From NCBI RefSeq assembly GCF_028823665.1, contig NZ_JAPEHV010000004.1, forward strand, positions 310,001 through 374,000: a DNA stretch of 64,000 nucleotides, read 5' to 3'. The DNA is from Microbacterium sp. C7(2022). Lineage in GTDB: Bacteria > Actinomycetota > Actinomycetes > Actinomycetales > Microbacteriaceae. The notes beneath the pieces were generated by a model, which was not told the origin of the DNA, did not search any database, and saw only the letters and a list, made by a program, of their open reading frames with translations. The position numbers were made by a program, and so were the translations under genes. Shown here one piece after another: positions 1 to 7,412 of the stretch. The first letter of the stretch is position 1; every line of letters starts with the position of its first letter.

Positions 1-1
1 C

Positions 2-571
2 ACAGGCCCGAACGGTGCCGGCAAGTCGACGCTCGGGCTCACGCTCGCCGGGTTGCTGCCGCCGCATTCGGGGGCGCTCGAAGCCTCTGCGGAGTTGAGG
101 GCGGATGCCGCGCCCTCGCCGATCCGGTGGACGTCGAAGCAGCTGCTGACGCGCATCGGCACGGTCTTTCAGCATCCCGAACATCAACTGCTGGAGAAGA
201 CGGTGCGCGCCGAACTCGAGGTCGGGCCGCGTGCGCTGGGGCTGCCGGACCCGGAGATCCAGGCGCGCGTGGATGACGTGCTCGAGCGACTGCGGCTCGA
301 GCGTTTGGCGCGTGCGAACCCGTACACGTTGTCGGGCGGCGAGAAGCGGCGGCTGACTGTCGCGGCCAGTCTCGTCACGCGGCCGCGCGTGCTCGTGCTC
401 GACGAACCAACTTTCGGGCAGGACGCGCGCACGTGGGCTGAGCTCATGGCACTGCTGGCGCGCCTGCGGGACGAAGGGTCAGCGATCGTGGCGATCACGC
501 ACGACGAAGATGTGGTCAGGGCATTGGATGCCACGCGCTTCGCCTTGGTTGGACAGGCGGCACCCGCATGA
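2..571 (+). CDS. ECF transporter ATP-binding protein (EcfA-like), 5' truncated by the window edge
   Basis: This is the ATPase subunit of an energy-coupling-factor importer, which powers uptake of a vitamin or metal through EcfT and an unseen substrate-binding S protein. The frame is open from base 2, so the N-terminus lies outside the window and 189 residues are visible. They show Walker A (GPNGAGKST) almost at the edge, a Q-loop (FQHPEHQL), the signature LSGGEKRR, Walker B (VLVLDEPT) and the switch histidine (ITHDED). Q-loop sequences of the FQxPExQ type are characteristic of EcfA/CbiO proteins. It overlaps ecfT by four bases (ATGA), so the two are translationally coupled. It could also be the second half of a double ATPase, as some actinobacterial EcfA proteins are. 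The substrate cannot be told from what is visible. Confidence 0.9.
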   Translation, partial: TGPNGAGKSTLGLTLAGLLPPHSGALEASAELRADAAPSPIRWTSKQLLTRIGTVFQHPEHQLLEKTVRAELEVGPRALGLPDPEIQARVDDVLERLRLERLARANPYTLSGGEKRRLTVAASLVTRPRVLVLDEPTFGQDARTWAELMALLARLRDEGSAIVAITHDEDVVRALDATRFALVGQAAPA

Positions 572-1356
572 CTCTCCTTGACGCCACCGCGCGCACGAGC
601 GCGATGGGGCGCATCAATCCCGTCGCGAAGCTCGGCGCCGCGATGCTCATCACCGTGCCGCTCGTGCTGACGCTGGACGTGGTTTCGGCGACCGTCGCGC
701 TCGTGCTCGAGCTGTTGCTGATGCCGTTCGCGGGGCTGTCGTGGCGCGAGTTCTGGCGCCGCACGTGGCTGGTGTGGGTGCTCGCGCCGCTCACCGGACT
801 CACGATCGCGCTCTACGGGCGCACCAGCGGCGAGATCTACGTGCAGTGGTGGGCGATCGTCATCAGCGATGGATCGCTGTACCTCGCGCTCGCCACGACG
901 CTTCGCGTGCTCGCGATCGCGCTGCCGTCGGTCGTGCTGTTTGCCAGCGTCGACCCGACCGACCTCGCCGACGGGCTCGCGCAGATTCTGAAGCTGCCGG
1001 CGCGTTTCGTGTTGGGCGCGCTCGCCGGACTGCGCATGGTCGGGCTGTTCCTCGACGACTGGCGCTCGCTCGAACTGGCGCGCCGCGCACGTGGTGTGGC
1101 TGACCGGGGGAGACTGCGCCGGTTCTTCGGGATGGCGTTTGCGTTGCTCGTGCTGTCGATCCGGCGCGGAGCGAAGCTCGCCACGGCGATGGAGGCGCGC
1201 GGGTTCGGCTCGGATCAGCCGCGCACGTGGGCACGAACCTCGGTGTTCGCCGGCCGCGAGTGGGCGCTGATGGCTGTGGGGCTCGCGATCGCCGTTGTCG
1301 CGGTGGCCGCAGCCGTCGCCACCGGGGCGTGGAACTTCATCCTCGGGCCGGAGTGA
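568..1356 (+). CDS. ECF transporter transmembrane component EcfT
   Basis: A 262-residue integral membrane protein that couples ATP hydrolysis by the upstream ATPase to the substrate-binding subunit. Hydrophobic segments near residues 20-55, 65-85 and 105-130 and a C-terminal segment near 235-255 fit the family. Two cytoplasmic coupling-helix motifs are present: ARRARGV and, about 35 residues later, MEARGFG. These match the paired Ala-Arg-Gly motifs with which EcfT contacts the ATPases. Length is typical (about 250-270). The ATG overlaps the stop of the ATPase gene, and it is the last gene of the operon. No S component follows; it presumably lies upstream of the window or elsewhere. Confidence 0.88.
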   Translation: MTLLDATARTSAMGRINPVAKLGAAMLITVPLVLTLDVVSATVALVLELLLMPFAGLSWREFWRRTWLVWVLAPLTGLTIALYGRTSGEIYVQWWAIVISDGSLYLALATTLRVLAIALPSVVLFASVDPTDLADGLAQILKLPARFVLGALAGLRMVGLFLDDWRSLELARRARGVADRGRLRRFFGMAFALLVLSIRRGAKLATAMEARGFGSDQPRTWARTSVFAGREWALMAVGLAIAVVAVAAAVATGAWNFILGPE

Positions 1357-1371
1357 AATTCGTCGGTTTGG

Positions 1372-1431
1372 CGTGAGGCCGCCGGTTTCGTCGTGAGGCC
1401 GCCGGTTTCGTCGTGAGGCCGCCGGTCGGTC
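1372..1431. repeat. 20-bp tandem repeat, three copies
   Basis: Unit cgtgaggccgccggtttcgt occurs at 1372-1391 and 1392-1411. A third copy at 1412-1431 keeps the first 15 bases and then diverges. It lies in the 93-bp gap between ecfT and the S4 gene, just before the likely promoter region of the latter. No stem is obvious. Confidence 0.85.
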
Positions 1432-1449
1432 GTCAGTTAGCATTTCGGC

Positions 1450-1677
1450 ATGACGAACCCCGGCCCGGTCACCGACGTTTCGATCGGTGGCGACAGCATC
1501 CGCTTGGGACAATTCCTGAAGTTCGCCGGCGTCCTCGACTCGGGCGGAGACGTGAAAGAAGCCATCATCGACGGCTACGTCACCGTTAATGGCGAGGTCG
1601 ATCGCCGCCGCGGGCGGCAGTTGCAGGTCGGCGATGTGGTGGCCTTCGACGGCCGCCGCGTGCGCGTGGTCGCGTAG
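1450..1677 (+). CDS. small S4-domain RNA-binding protein (RqcP/YbcJ-like)
   Basis: A 75-residue protein consisting almost entirely of one S4 RNA-binding fold. Residues 13-70 carry the usual pattern: IRLGQFLKFAGVL, then GGDVKEAIIDGYVTVNGE, then RRGRQLQVGDVVAFDG. Stand-alone S4 proteins of this size (YbcJ, YaaA/RqcP types) bind structured RNA, for example the ribosome or tRNA. RqcP acts in bacterial ribosome quality control, but no RqcH gene is visible here, so the exact role is open. It appears monocistronic. Confidence 0.82.
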   Translation: MTNPGPVTDVSIGGDSIRLGQFLKFAGVLDSGGDVKEAIIDGYVTVNGEVDRRRGRQLQVGDVVAFDGRRVRVVA

Positions 1678-1804
1678 CGCAGGTGGCCTTCCTGGGGTAG
1701 TGCTTGGCGCGTTCGCGCAGCGGCCGCGAAGCAACTTCGCAACAGACCCTCCTCCCCAATCGCCCGTGTCAGGATGACATCACCCGATCTGTGGAAAACT
1801 CCCC

Positions 1805-1858
1805 TGATCGGGTATTCCTGGCTGCGCCAATGTCTGAGGCCCTGAGCAGAATAGGGGT
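1805..1858 (+). promoter_or_regulatory. conserved upstream element of the first DUF222-HNH gene, probable leaderless promoter
   Basis: The 54 bp before the ATG share an arrangement with the 55 bp before the paralogue at 43511: TGATC-GGGTAT, then CAATGTCTGA, then AGAATAGG, then the ATG. CAGAAT sits at -12 to -7 if transcription starts at the A of ATG, which suggests a leaderless mRNA. No Shine-Dalgarno is present. Confidence 0.5.
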
Positions 1859-3322
1859 ATGAATCCGCAGCCGGGCACCGAGAGAACTGAGCTGATCGAT
1901 CAGCTCGAATTGCTCGCGGCCGAGGTGGGTCGGGTCATGCACGAGCTGAAGTGTGACCCCGCGCTGGTCGCCTGCTCGAACGAGGACCTAGTGCGGGTAC
2001 TCACCACGTCAGGACAGATTCTCCGTCATACCGAAGGCGCTCTCATCGCCGCGGTCGACCAGGTCGCGGTGCGTTCGAGCAGTCCTGAGGTGTCTGAGCG
2101 GATGACGATTCAGCACGGGTGCCACGACGTCAGCGAACTCACTCAGCGCGCCACGCTCGCCGCTCCGGCGACGGTGGCCCGGTGGCGCCGGGCGGGTAAG
2201 GCGATCCATCGCGAAACGTCGATGGTGTCGGGTGAACTGCTGCCCGCGGTGCTGCCCCAGCTACGGGAAGCGATGATCACCGGTCATGTGGGTGTCGACG
2301 GACTGCTGGCTGCGGCCAAGCCGCTCGCCGATCTCGCACGCCGTGTCGACCATGGGCCGCTGCTCCAGGCGGACGCTGCGCTTGCCGCCGCGGCGCGAGG
2401 CGAGGGCGCCGAAGGGCCGGTTTCGGCCTGCGCGGATCTGCTGGGAATCCATGCAACGGTGTGGGCGAGCGTGCTCGACCCGGATGGAACCGAGCCGAAA
2501 GACACCAAAGCGGCCCAGCGGCGCGGCATCACGCTGGGCGCCGAGGTCGACGGGATCGTCCCCGTCCGTGGCGGGCTGCTGAGTGAAGTCGCGGCGATGC
2601 TCGTGCGCGTTACAGATGCCACCGGCTCGCCGCGCACGCAGCACGACACCGGCGGGGTGCGCTTCGTGCCGAGCGATGCAGACCCCGGTGATGATCCGTA
2701 CGAAGATGCGGTCGGTCCGCTTGATGACCGCACGACGGCTCAGAAGCGTCACGACGCGTTTGCGACCGCGCTGATGGCGGCCGCGGCATCCGGTTCACTC
2801 CCCACGATCGGAGGCGCTGCGCCGACGCTCATCGTTCACGTGCGGGAGGAAGACCTCGTCGAGGGTCATGGCACGGCGCACAGCGACGCCGGTGCGCCCC
2901 TTCCGATGCGCGCCGCACACGCGGTCGGTTGCGCCGGAATCGTGCAACGCGTATTGCTTGGCCCCGAAGGGCGCATTCTGCGGATCGGGACCGCGGAGCG
3001 CGTGTTCAACAAGCACCAGCGTCGGGCGATCGCGCTTCGCGACGGCGGGTGTGTGATTCCCGGATGCGGCGTCCCGCCAGCGTGGTGCGAGATCCATCAC
3101 GTGCACGAACACGCGCAGGGCGGTGCGACCCACACCGACAACGGTGTGTTGATCTGCTGGTTCCATCACCGCTACCACCAGCAGGCCGGGTGGGCGATCC
3201 GGATGAACCGCGGCATCCCCGAGATCCGCGCACCGCGCTGGTACGACCCGGACCAGCGGTGGCGAACGGTCACCACCTCACCCACGCGACTGCGGGACAC
3301 CCTCGGGGCTGCGCCGCCGTAG
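1859..3322 (+). CDS. DUF222 / HNH endonuclease domain protein (13E12-type)
   Basis: A 487-residue protein of the actinobacterial 13E12/DUF222-HNH family. Residues about 20-330 form the helical DUF222 region, including a conserved patch (LRRGIT-like ...RRGITLGAEVDGIVPVRGGL). The C-terminus near 385-440 carries an HNH nuclease motif: RDGGCVIPGC, then WCEIHHVHEHAQGG, then NGVLICWFHH. The two Cys and the His residues expected for metal binding are present, so the nuclease looks intact. The family is often multicopy and its biological role is unknown; nuclease activity is inferred from the motif. A second copy is at 43511-44950 with a matching upstream element. No mobile-element genes flank it. 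Confidence 0.85.
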   Translation: MNPQPGTERTELIDQLELLAAEVGRVMHELKCDPALVACSNEDLVRVLTTSGQILRHTEGALIAAVDQVAVRSSSPEVSERMTIQHGCHDVSELTQRATLAAPATVARWRRAGKAIHRETSMVSGELLPAVLPQLREAMITGHVGVDGLLAAAKPLADLARRVDHGPLLQADAALAAAARGEGAEGPVSACADLLGIHATVWASVLDPDGTEPKDTKAAQRRGITLGAEVDGIVPVRGGLLSEVAAMLVRVTDATGSPRTQHDTGGVRFVPSDADPGDDPYEDAVGPLDDRTTAQKRHDAFATALMAAAASGSLPTIGGAAPTLIVHVREEDLVEGHGTAHSDAGAPLPMRAAHAVGCAGIVQRVLLGPEGRILRIGTAERVFNKHQRRAIALRDGGCVIPGCGVPPAWCEIHHVHEHAQGGATHTDNGVLICWFHHRYHQQAGWAIRMNRGIPEIRAPRWYDPDQRWRTVTTSPTRLRDTLGAAPP

Positions 3323-3326
3323 CGAG

Positions 3327-3345
3327 GCGCCCGCCCGGCGGGCGC
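3327..3345. terminator. GC hairpin after the DUF222-HNH gene
   Basis: Palindrome gcgcccg / cgggcgc with a 5-base loop starts 4 bases after the stop codon. It has no T-tract. It may end transcription of the plus-strand gene before the convergent minus-strand pair. Confidence 0.4.
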
Positions 3346-3421
3346 AACGGTAGGGGTGTGGGGATGAGTGCCGGGACGCGTTGGCCGCGGGGGTCCGGGT
3401 CAGATTGGATCGGCGTGCGGA

Positions 3422-3574
3422 TCAGACAGGTTCCGTTGTGCGGATGAGGCCACACGTCAGGCATGACCACGCGACAAGGAAGCGTTCGTCGTCGAGGACT
3501 TCGAACCTCAGGGGATCGCCGCACGTAGGGCAAGCGCGCGGGTTCGGCCGTGTCGACTGCCGGCGCGCGGTCAT
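3422..3574 (-). CDS. small zinc-ribbon protein
   Basis: A 50-residue protein starting at an ATG that overlaps the stop of the YjbR-like gene (ATGA), so it is the second gene of a coupled pair. It carries two CxxC knuckles, CPTCG at residues 15-19 and CLTCG at 38-42, separated by about 18 residues of strand-forming sequence. That is a classic zinc ribbon. The function is unknown; it may bind nucleic acid or be a structural partner of its neighbour. A longer reading frame begins upstream at 3628, but the coupled ATG at 3574 is preferred because it removes an overlap with the YjbR coding sequence. Confidence 0.65.
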   Translation of the reverse strand: MTARRQSTRPNPRACPTCGDPLRFEVLDDERFLVAWSCLTCGLIRTTEPV

Positions 3575-3963
3575 GCGTCGTCTCCGTCGAATTCGCGGCG
3601 CAGGTACTTCGGTGCCTGCACACGCCATGCCTCGGTGACCAGCTCGGCCAGGTGGTCACCGTCGATGCGGGCCATGCGGAACGCGACCTTGGGCTCGCCC
3701 CACGACGTCGTGCGAAGAAACACATCCGGCGCCATGTCGATCAGCGCGAGCGCGTCGAACTCATCGGCGACCTTCACGCCGACGACGAGCTCAGCCGCGA
3801 GGATTTCACGCGCCTCGGCAGGGATGCTCGGCCAGGGATGGCATTGCCACGCGTACAGCTTTCGTCGCACGAACCACGCAGCCCCGCCCGTCATCGCGCG
3901 CTCCTCGCTGCCGGGAAGAGCGGATGCAACGCGTCGCACATCGTCAAGAGTGGCCACGGCCAC
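3571..3963 (-). CDS. MmcQ/YjbR family protein (DUF419-like)
   Basis: A 130-residue protein of the YjbR/MmcQ fold (CyaY-like, a predicted DNA-binding double-wing protein). Typical features are the N-terminal start (TLDDVRRVASALPGSEER), the FVRRKLYAW strand, and the C-terminal GDHLAELVTEAWRVQAPKYL segment. The biochemical role of the family is not established. It is followed, with a 4-base overlap, by a zinc-ribbon gene. It is divergently arranged from the membrane protein gene at 4022. Confidence 0.82.
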   Translation of the reverse strand: MAVATLDDVRRVASALPGSEERAMTGGAAWFVRRKLYAWQCHPWPSIPAEAREILAAELVVGVKVADEFDALALIDMAPDVFLRTTSWGEPKVAFRMARIDGDHLAELVTEAWRVQAPKYLRREFDGDDA

Positions 3964-4021
3964 AGCCTACGACTCGGTGCGGACACCGGATCGGGTGTCT
4001 CCGCGTGAGAAGATGCTCGCG

Positions 4022-5014
4022 ATGGACACCGCGACCCAGGATGAACTGCGCGAGCTGCGGGCGCGTGCCTATGGCCCAGACGCCGACATCGACCGGGATC
4101 CGGCGGCGCTTCGACGCTTGCGCGAACTCGAGGCAGTGCACGGCGCGGCCCTAACCAACGGAGCGTCAGCGAACGGCCCGGCTGGCAACGACTCGGGTGT
4201 CAACGGCTCGGCTGTCAACGGCTCGGCTGTCAACGGCTCGGGTGTCAGTGTCGCGGGGGCGGGCGCGGCATCCGCCCCCTCTGGCTCTGCTGGGCCCAGC
4301 GCGCGCGTGTTGCCTCCCGTGGCATCCGATCGCGCAGCATCCGCCCCGACGACATCGCCTGCGGCACCGACGCCCGCGGCGGGCCCGACGAACGCGGACT
4401 TGATTGCCATGTTCCCCGAGGCCGCCGATAGGCAGGTCGACCCAGGGGCTGCGGCGCAACCCGTGACGCCCGCCGCGCCGGCCGCCGAGGGGGCGGGCAG
4501 GCGGACGCGAGGACGAAAGCTTCCCCTCCGCATCAAGGTGTGGTGGGCGCTCTCGGTCGTTGGGGCGGTGATTCTGACGGCCGCGGCAACGTGGGGCATC
4601 AACGCGATGGCGCCGGTTCAGACATCGAGCGGTGCCCCGCAAATCGCCACGCTCGAGCCGGTCACGGATGTCGTGATTCCCGACGGGTGGTTCGGCATGG
4701 GCGCGAGCTCGAACATCTATCAGTACTACGGCCTTACCCTGTTCGAGTCCATAGGTGGATTCGGTGTCGATGGCACGCGCTGCTTCACCGCGATCGCGAC
4801 GGATGACCTGCCAGAGGACGACGCCGAAGCGAACAACTGGTCGATCAACGGCATGGCCTACTCGGGATGCAGCGTCGGCAGCTTTCCGGCGATCATCCAG
4901 TTACCGATCGACGTGAGCATGCCGCGAGAGCTGACCGATGAGTTCCCCGATGGCGGAGCACTGCAGTTCATCATGGACGGCGACCGCGTCGGAGTCTTCT
5001 ACGACAGCGAGTGA
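4022..5014 (+). CDS. membrane-anchored hypothetical protein with an Ala/Asn-Gly-rich linker
   Basis: About 330 residues. Residues 1-40 (LRELRARAYGPDADI, then LRRLRELEA) form a short charged helical module. Residues 45-150 are low complexity (Ala, Pro, Ser) and include the repeat NGSAVNGSAVNGSG. A single membrane segment lies near 172-194, after a basic RRTRGRKLPLR stretch, and the remaining ~135 residues would be outside the cell. That domain holds two Cys (about 260 and 285) that could form a disulfide. I do not recognise a function. The ATG at 4022 is chosen over 4013 because GAGAAG lies about 10 bases upstream. The frame extends upstream to 3635 but overlaps the opposite YjbR gene there. 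Confidence 0.72.
   Translation: MDTATQDELRELRARAYGPDADIDRDPAALRRLRELEAVHGAALTNGASANGPAGNDSGVNGSAVNGSAVNGSGVSVAGAGAASAPSGSAGPSARVLPPVASDRAASAPTTSPAAPTPAAGPTNADLIAMFPEAADRQVDPGAAAQPVTPAAPAAEGAGRRTRGRKLPLRIKVWWALSVVGAVILTAAATWGINAMAPVQTSSGAPQIATLEPVTDVVIPDGWFGMGASSNIYQYYGLTLFESIGGFGVDGTRCFTAIATDDLPEDDAEANNWSINGMAYSGCSVGSFPAIIQLPIDVSMPRELTDEFPDGGALQFIMDGDRVGVFYDSE
4199..4243 (+). repeat. 15-bp in-frame tandem repeat, three copies
   Basis: Unit gtcaacggctcggct occurs three times (last copy ends ggt) inside the linker of the membrane-anchored hypothetical protein. Each unit encodes V-N-G-S-A/G. It keeps the frame, so copy number could vary without breaking the gene. Confidence 0.85.
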
Positions 5015-5067
5015 CGCGCGCCGTTTGCGCGCGCACCGTCGCCGCTCGCGCCTCGGACCGCGACGAG

Positions 5068-5127
5068 TGAGCATGAAACCTGCGAATCGGACAGAAAACG
5101 GATGCTCGCTCGCAGGTTTCGTGCTCA
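5068..5127 (+). repeat. 18-bp inverted repeat with 24-base loop
   Basis: tgagcatgaaacctgcga (5068-5085) pairs with tcgcaggtttcgtgctca (5110-5127). The only non-Watson-Crick pair becomes U-G on a plus-strand transcript. It lies between convergent genes, 53 bases after the upstream stop. It may be a terminator, but it lacks a T-tract and the loop is long, so a palindromic intergenic repeat is as likely. Confidence 0.6.
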
Positions 5128-5131
5128 TTGG

Positions 5132-5185
5132 CGAGCGGGGTGCCGCGGGGGAGGGCGACGAGCGGGGTGCCGCGGGGCAGGGCGA
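5132..5185. repeat. 27-bp tandem duplication
   Basis: Two adjacent 27-bp copies (5132-5158 and 5159-5185) differ at one base. Each begins cgagcggggtgccgcgggg. They fill the space between the inverted repeat and the 3' end of the ArfB-like gene. Confidence 0.8.
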
Positions 5186-5216
5186 GGCGCGACACCGAGG
5201 CGAGGGGCCGTCCCGG

Positions 5217-5654
5217 TCAGTCGTGTGGGCGTTGGCGTAGCCGCTTCACGTCGCCGCGCTGCTTTTTCGCCGTCACACGACGCTCCTTCGAGCCGCGCGT
5301 GGGCTTGGTCGCACGTCGAGCGGTCGGTGGTGGGCGCAGCCCGGCGGCGATGAGCGCAGCGAGCCTCGCCCGCGCGGCATCCCGGTTCTGTAACTGCGCA
5401 CGGTGCTCGGATGCCGCGACCGTCAACACGCCGTCGATGAGCCGGTCGCCCAGAAACGCCCGCAGCCGCTCGCGCTGCGGGGGCGAAAGCGTGGCAGAGC
5501 GCGCGACGTCCCAGCTGAGTTCGACGCGGGAGTCGCTCGTGTTCACTCCTTGCCCGCCCGGGCCCGACGAGCGAGAGAAGCGCCACGACAGCTCCGCTTC
5601 GGGAATGAGGACTCCCGGAGTGATCTGGAGCCCGGGACGGTGTGCGGCGGGCAT
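5217..5654 (-). CDS. peptidyl-tRNA hydrolase ArfB-like (GGQ release factor domain)
   Basis: A 145-residue protein with the catalytic loop of class I release factors, SSGPGGQGVN, at residues 29-38. It is followed by a basic Arg/Lys/Pro-rich tail (residues 108-145: TKPTRGSKERR, KKQRGDVKRLR). That layout (GGQ domain plus disordered basic tail that enters the mRNA channel) is the ArfB/YaeJ/ICT1 design, which hydrolyses peptidyl-tRNA on stalled ribosomes. There is no stop-codon recognition domain, which separates it from PrfA/PrfB. The frame continues far upstream (to 6233) only as an antisense shadow of the SDR gene; the ATG at 5654 gives the family length of about 140. Confidence 0.85.
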   Translation of the reverse strand: MPAAHRPGLQITPGVLIPEAELSWRFSRSSGPGGQGVNTSDSRVELSWDVARSATLSPPQRERLRAFLGDRLIDGVLTVAASEHRAQLQNRDAARARLAALIAAGLRPPPTARRATKPTRGSKERRVTAKKQRGDVKRLRQRPHD

Positions 5655-5796
5655 GGACCTATCTTCCCCCGGACGGAACTCGCTCGCCGTGAGACGCAGT
5701 GCCACGTAGAGTGGGATGCAGTCGCGGCGCACGCGGCTCACGTACGGGCAGCAGCGCGCCGCCCGGCGCCCATCGGGCACGTTCGAAGGAGAGCAC

Positions 5797-6564
5797 ATGG
5801 AGATTCGCGGCACAGCGGCACTCATCACCGGGGGTGCCAGCGGGTTGGGCCTCGCCACAGCCCGGCGCCTCGCCGACGCGGGCGCATCCGTGACGATCAT
5901 CGACCTTCCCACCTCGGCCGGCGCCGAGATCGCCGCTGAACTCGGCGGACACTTCGCCGCGGCTGACGTGACCGACGCCGAGCAGGTGGGCGCGGCCGTC
6001 GAAATCGCCGCAACCGAAGCCGGCGCCCCGCTGCGCATCGTGGTGAACTGCGCCGGCATCGCACCGCCCGCCAAGGTGCTCGACCGCGACGGCAACCCCA
6101 CCTCACTGGCGGACTTCGAGCGCATCATCCGCATCAACCTCGTCGGCACGTTCAACGTGATCTCGCAGGCTGCCGCCGCGATCGCCCGCACCGAGCCGAC
6201 CGAGGGTGGCGACCGCGGAGTCATCATCAACACCGCGAGCGTCGCCGCATTCGATGGTCAGATCGGCCAGCCGGCGTACAGCGCGAGCAAGGGCGGCGTC
6301 CACGCGATGACCCTGCCGATCGCCCGCGAGCTGGCTCGATACGGCATCCGCGTCAACACCATCGCCCCCGGGATCATGGAGACCCCGATGCTGATGGGCC
6401 TGCCCCAGGCTGCGCAGGACTCGCTCGGTCAGCAGGTCCCGTACCCACAGCGACTCGGGCGCCCCGACGAGTACGCGAAGCTCGTGGCATCCATCATCGA
6501 CAACGGCTACCTCAACGGCGAGACGATCCGGCTGGACGGTTCGATCCGCATGGCACCCAAGTAA
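5797..6564 (+). CDS. SDR family dehydrogenase, 3-hydroxyacyl-CoA dehydrogenase type II-like
   Basis: A 255-residue classical short-chain dehydrogenase. It shows the nucleotide-binding TGGASGLG near residue 12, the D-pair (DLP) after strand 2 suggesting NAD, NCAG at about 85, and the catalytic Ser plus YSASK. A long inserted loop before the [17 protein letters not shown] stretch is typical of 17beta-HSD10/type II 3-hydroxyacyl-CoA dehydrogenases. It would oxidise the 3-hydroxyacyl-CoA made by the hydratase encoded next. The start is supported by GAAGGAGAG 5-12 bases upstream. It is the first gene of a three-gene operon (gap 11 bases, then an ATGA overlap). Confidence 0.85.
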   Translation: MEIRGTAALITGGASGLGLATARRLADAGASVTIIDLPTSAGAEIAAELGGHFAAADVTDAEQVGAAVEIAATEAGAPLRIVVNCAGIAPPAKVLDRDGNPTSLADFERIIRINLVGTFNVISQAAAAIARTEPTEGGDRGVIINTASVAAFDGQIGQPAYSASKGGVHAMTLPIARELARYGIRVNTIAPGIMETPMLMGLPQAAQDSLGQQVPYPQRLGRPDEYAKLVASIIDNGYLNGETIRLDGSIRMAPK

Positions 6565-6575
6565 GGACTCACCTC

Positions 6576-7412
6576 ATGAGCGATTCGATCATTGTGAACG
6601 TCTCGGACGGGATCGCGCGCGTCACGTTCAACCGTCCCGCATTCCTCAACGCCATGAACTTCGAGATGGGCCGCCGGTGGCGTGACGTCGCGCACGAAGT
6701 GACGAGCGACCCCTCGGTCGGAGCGGTGATTCTGGATGCCGCAGGCCCGGCATTCTGCGCTGGCGGAGACGTCTTCGAAATGGGCACGTCGGGCGCGACG
6801 GGTGCCGACGTTACCGCGGCCGCGAACACGATTCACGAGGGAATCCGCACGTTCGTCGAGTCGGACAAGCCGATCGTCGCGGCCGTGCAGGGCGCCGTGG
6901 CCGGTGGCGGGCTGGGCCTGATGCTGACGGCGGATTACATCGTGGCGGCGGACTCGTCGAAGTTCGTGAGCAAGTACGCGAACATCGGGCTGACGCCTGA
7001 CCTCGGCGTCTCGACGTTGCTCACCGAGGCCGTCGGTGAGCGTCGCGCGTTGCAGTTGGTCCTGCAGGACCGCACGCTGTCGGCTGCGGAGGCTCTGGAG
7101 TGGGGCATGATCGCCGAGGCTCTGCCTGCTGCCGAGGTCGCAGCCCGAGTCGAGGAAGTCGCCGCGTTCTGGCTTTCGGGCGCGACTGCCGCTTTTGGGC
7201 AGGCCAAGCGCCTCGTACGCACCGCGCGCGTTCGCTCGTTCGCCGACAACCTGGACGACGAAGCCAAGACGATCGGTGCGGCGTTCGATACAGAGGCGTC
7301 GAAGGTGCGCGTCGCGGGATTCGTTGCCGCGACCGCCAAGCGCGCCGCCGCGGACTCGACTGCCGCGAGCTCGGCGGCAGCGAGCTCGACCGCGTCGGAG
7401 GAGAACCGATGA
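6576..7412 (+). CDS. enoyl-CoA hydratase/isomerase family protein
   Basis: A 278-residue crotonase-fold protein. The oxyanion-hole strand FCAGGDVFEMG (about residue 61) and the second loop AVAGGGLGLML (about 108) are present. The usual catalytic acids are not both obvious, so hydratase versus isomerase activity cannot be settled. The last 20 or so residues are Ala/Ser rich and look like a dispensable tail. It sits between two SDR genes and overlaps the second by ATGA, fitting a short beta-oxidation-like or branched acyl-CoA pathway. Confidence 0.85.
   Translation: MSDSIIVNVSDGIARVTFNRPAFLNAMNFEMGRRWRDVAHEVTSDPSVGAVILDAAGPAFCAGGDVFEMGTSGATGADVTAAANTIHEGIRTFVESDKPIVAAVQGAVAGGGLGLMLTADYIVAADSSKFVSKYANIGLTPDLGVSTLLTEAVGERRALQLVLQDRTLSAAEALEWGMIAEALPAAEVAARVEEVAAFWLSGATAAFGQAKRLVRTARVRSFADNLDDEAKTIGAAFDTEASKVRVAGFVAATAKRAAADSTAASSAAASSTASEENR

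Noticed and set aside
184-1734. 516-residue minus-strand frame opposite the ECF genes
   Set aside because: Arg/His-rich sequence with no domain; the plus-strand ECF genes carry all conserved motifs.
1780-1860. Replication origin based on a DnaA-box-like 9-mer
   Set aside because: Only a single match at each site, no cluster, no AT-rich unwinding region and no dnaA/dnaN genes.
5217-6233. Extension of the ArfB-like gene to 338 residues
   Set aside because: The extra N-terminus is antisense to the SDR gene; ArfB proteins are about 140 residues, matching the ATG at 5654.
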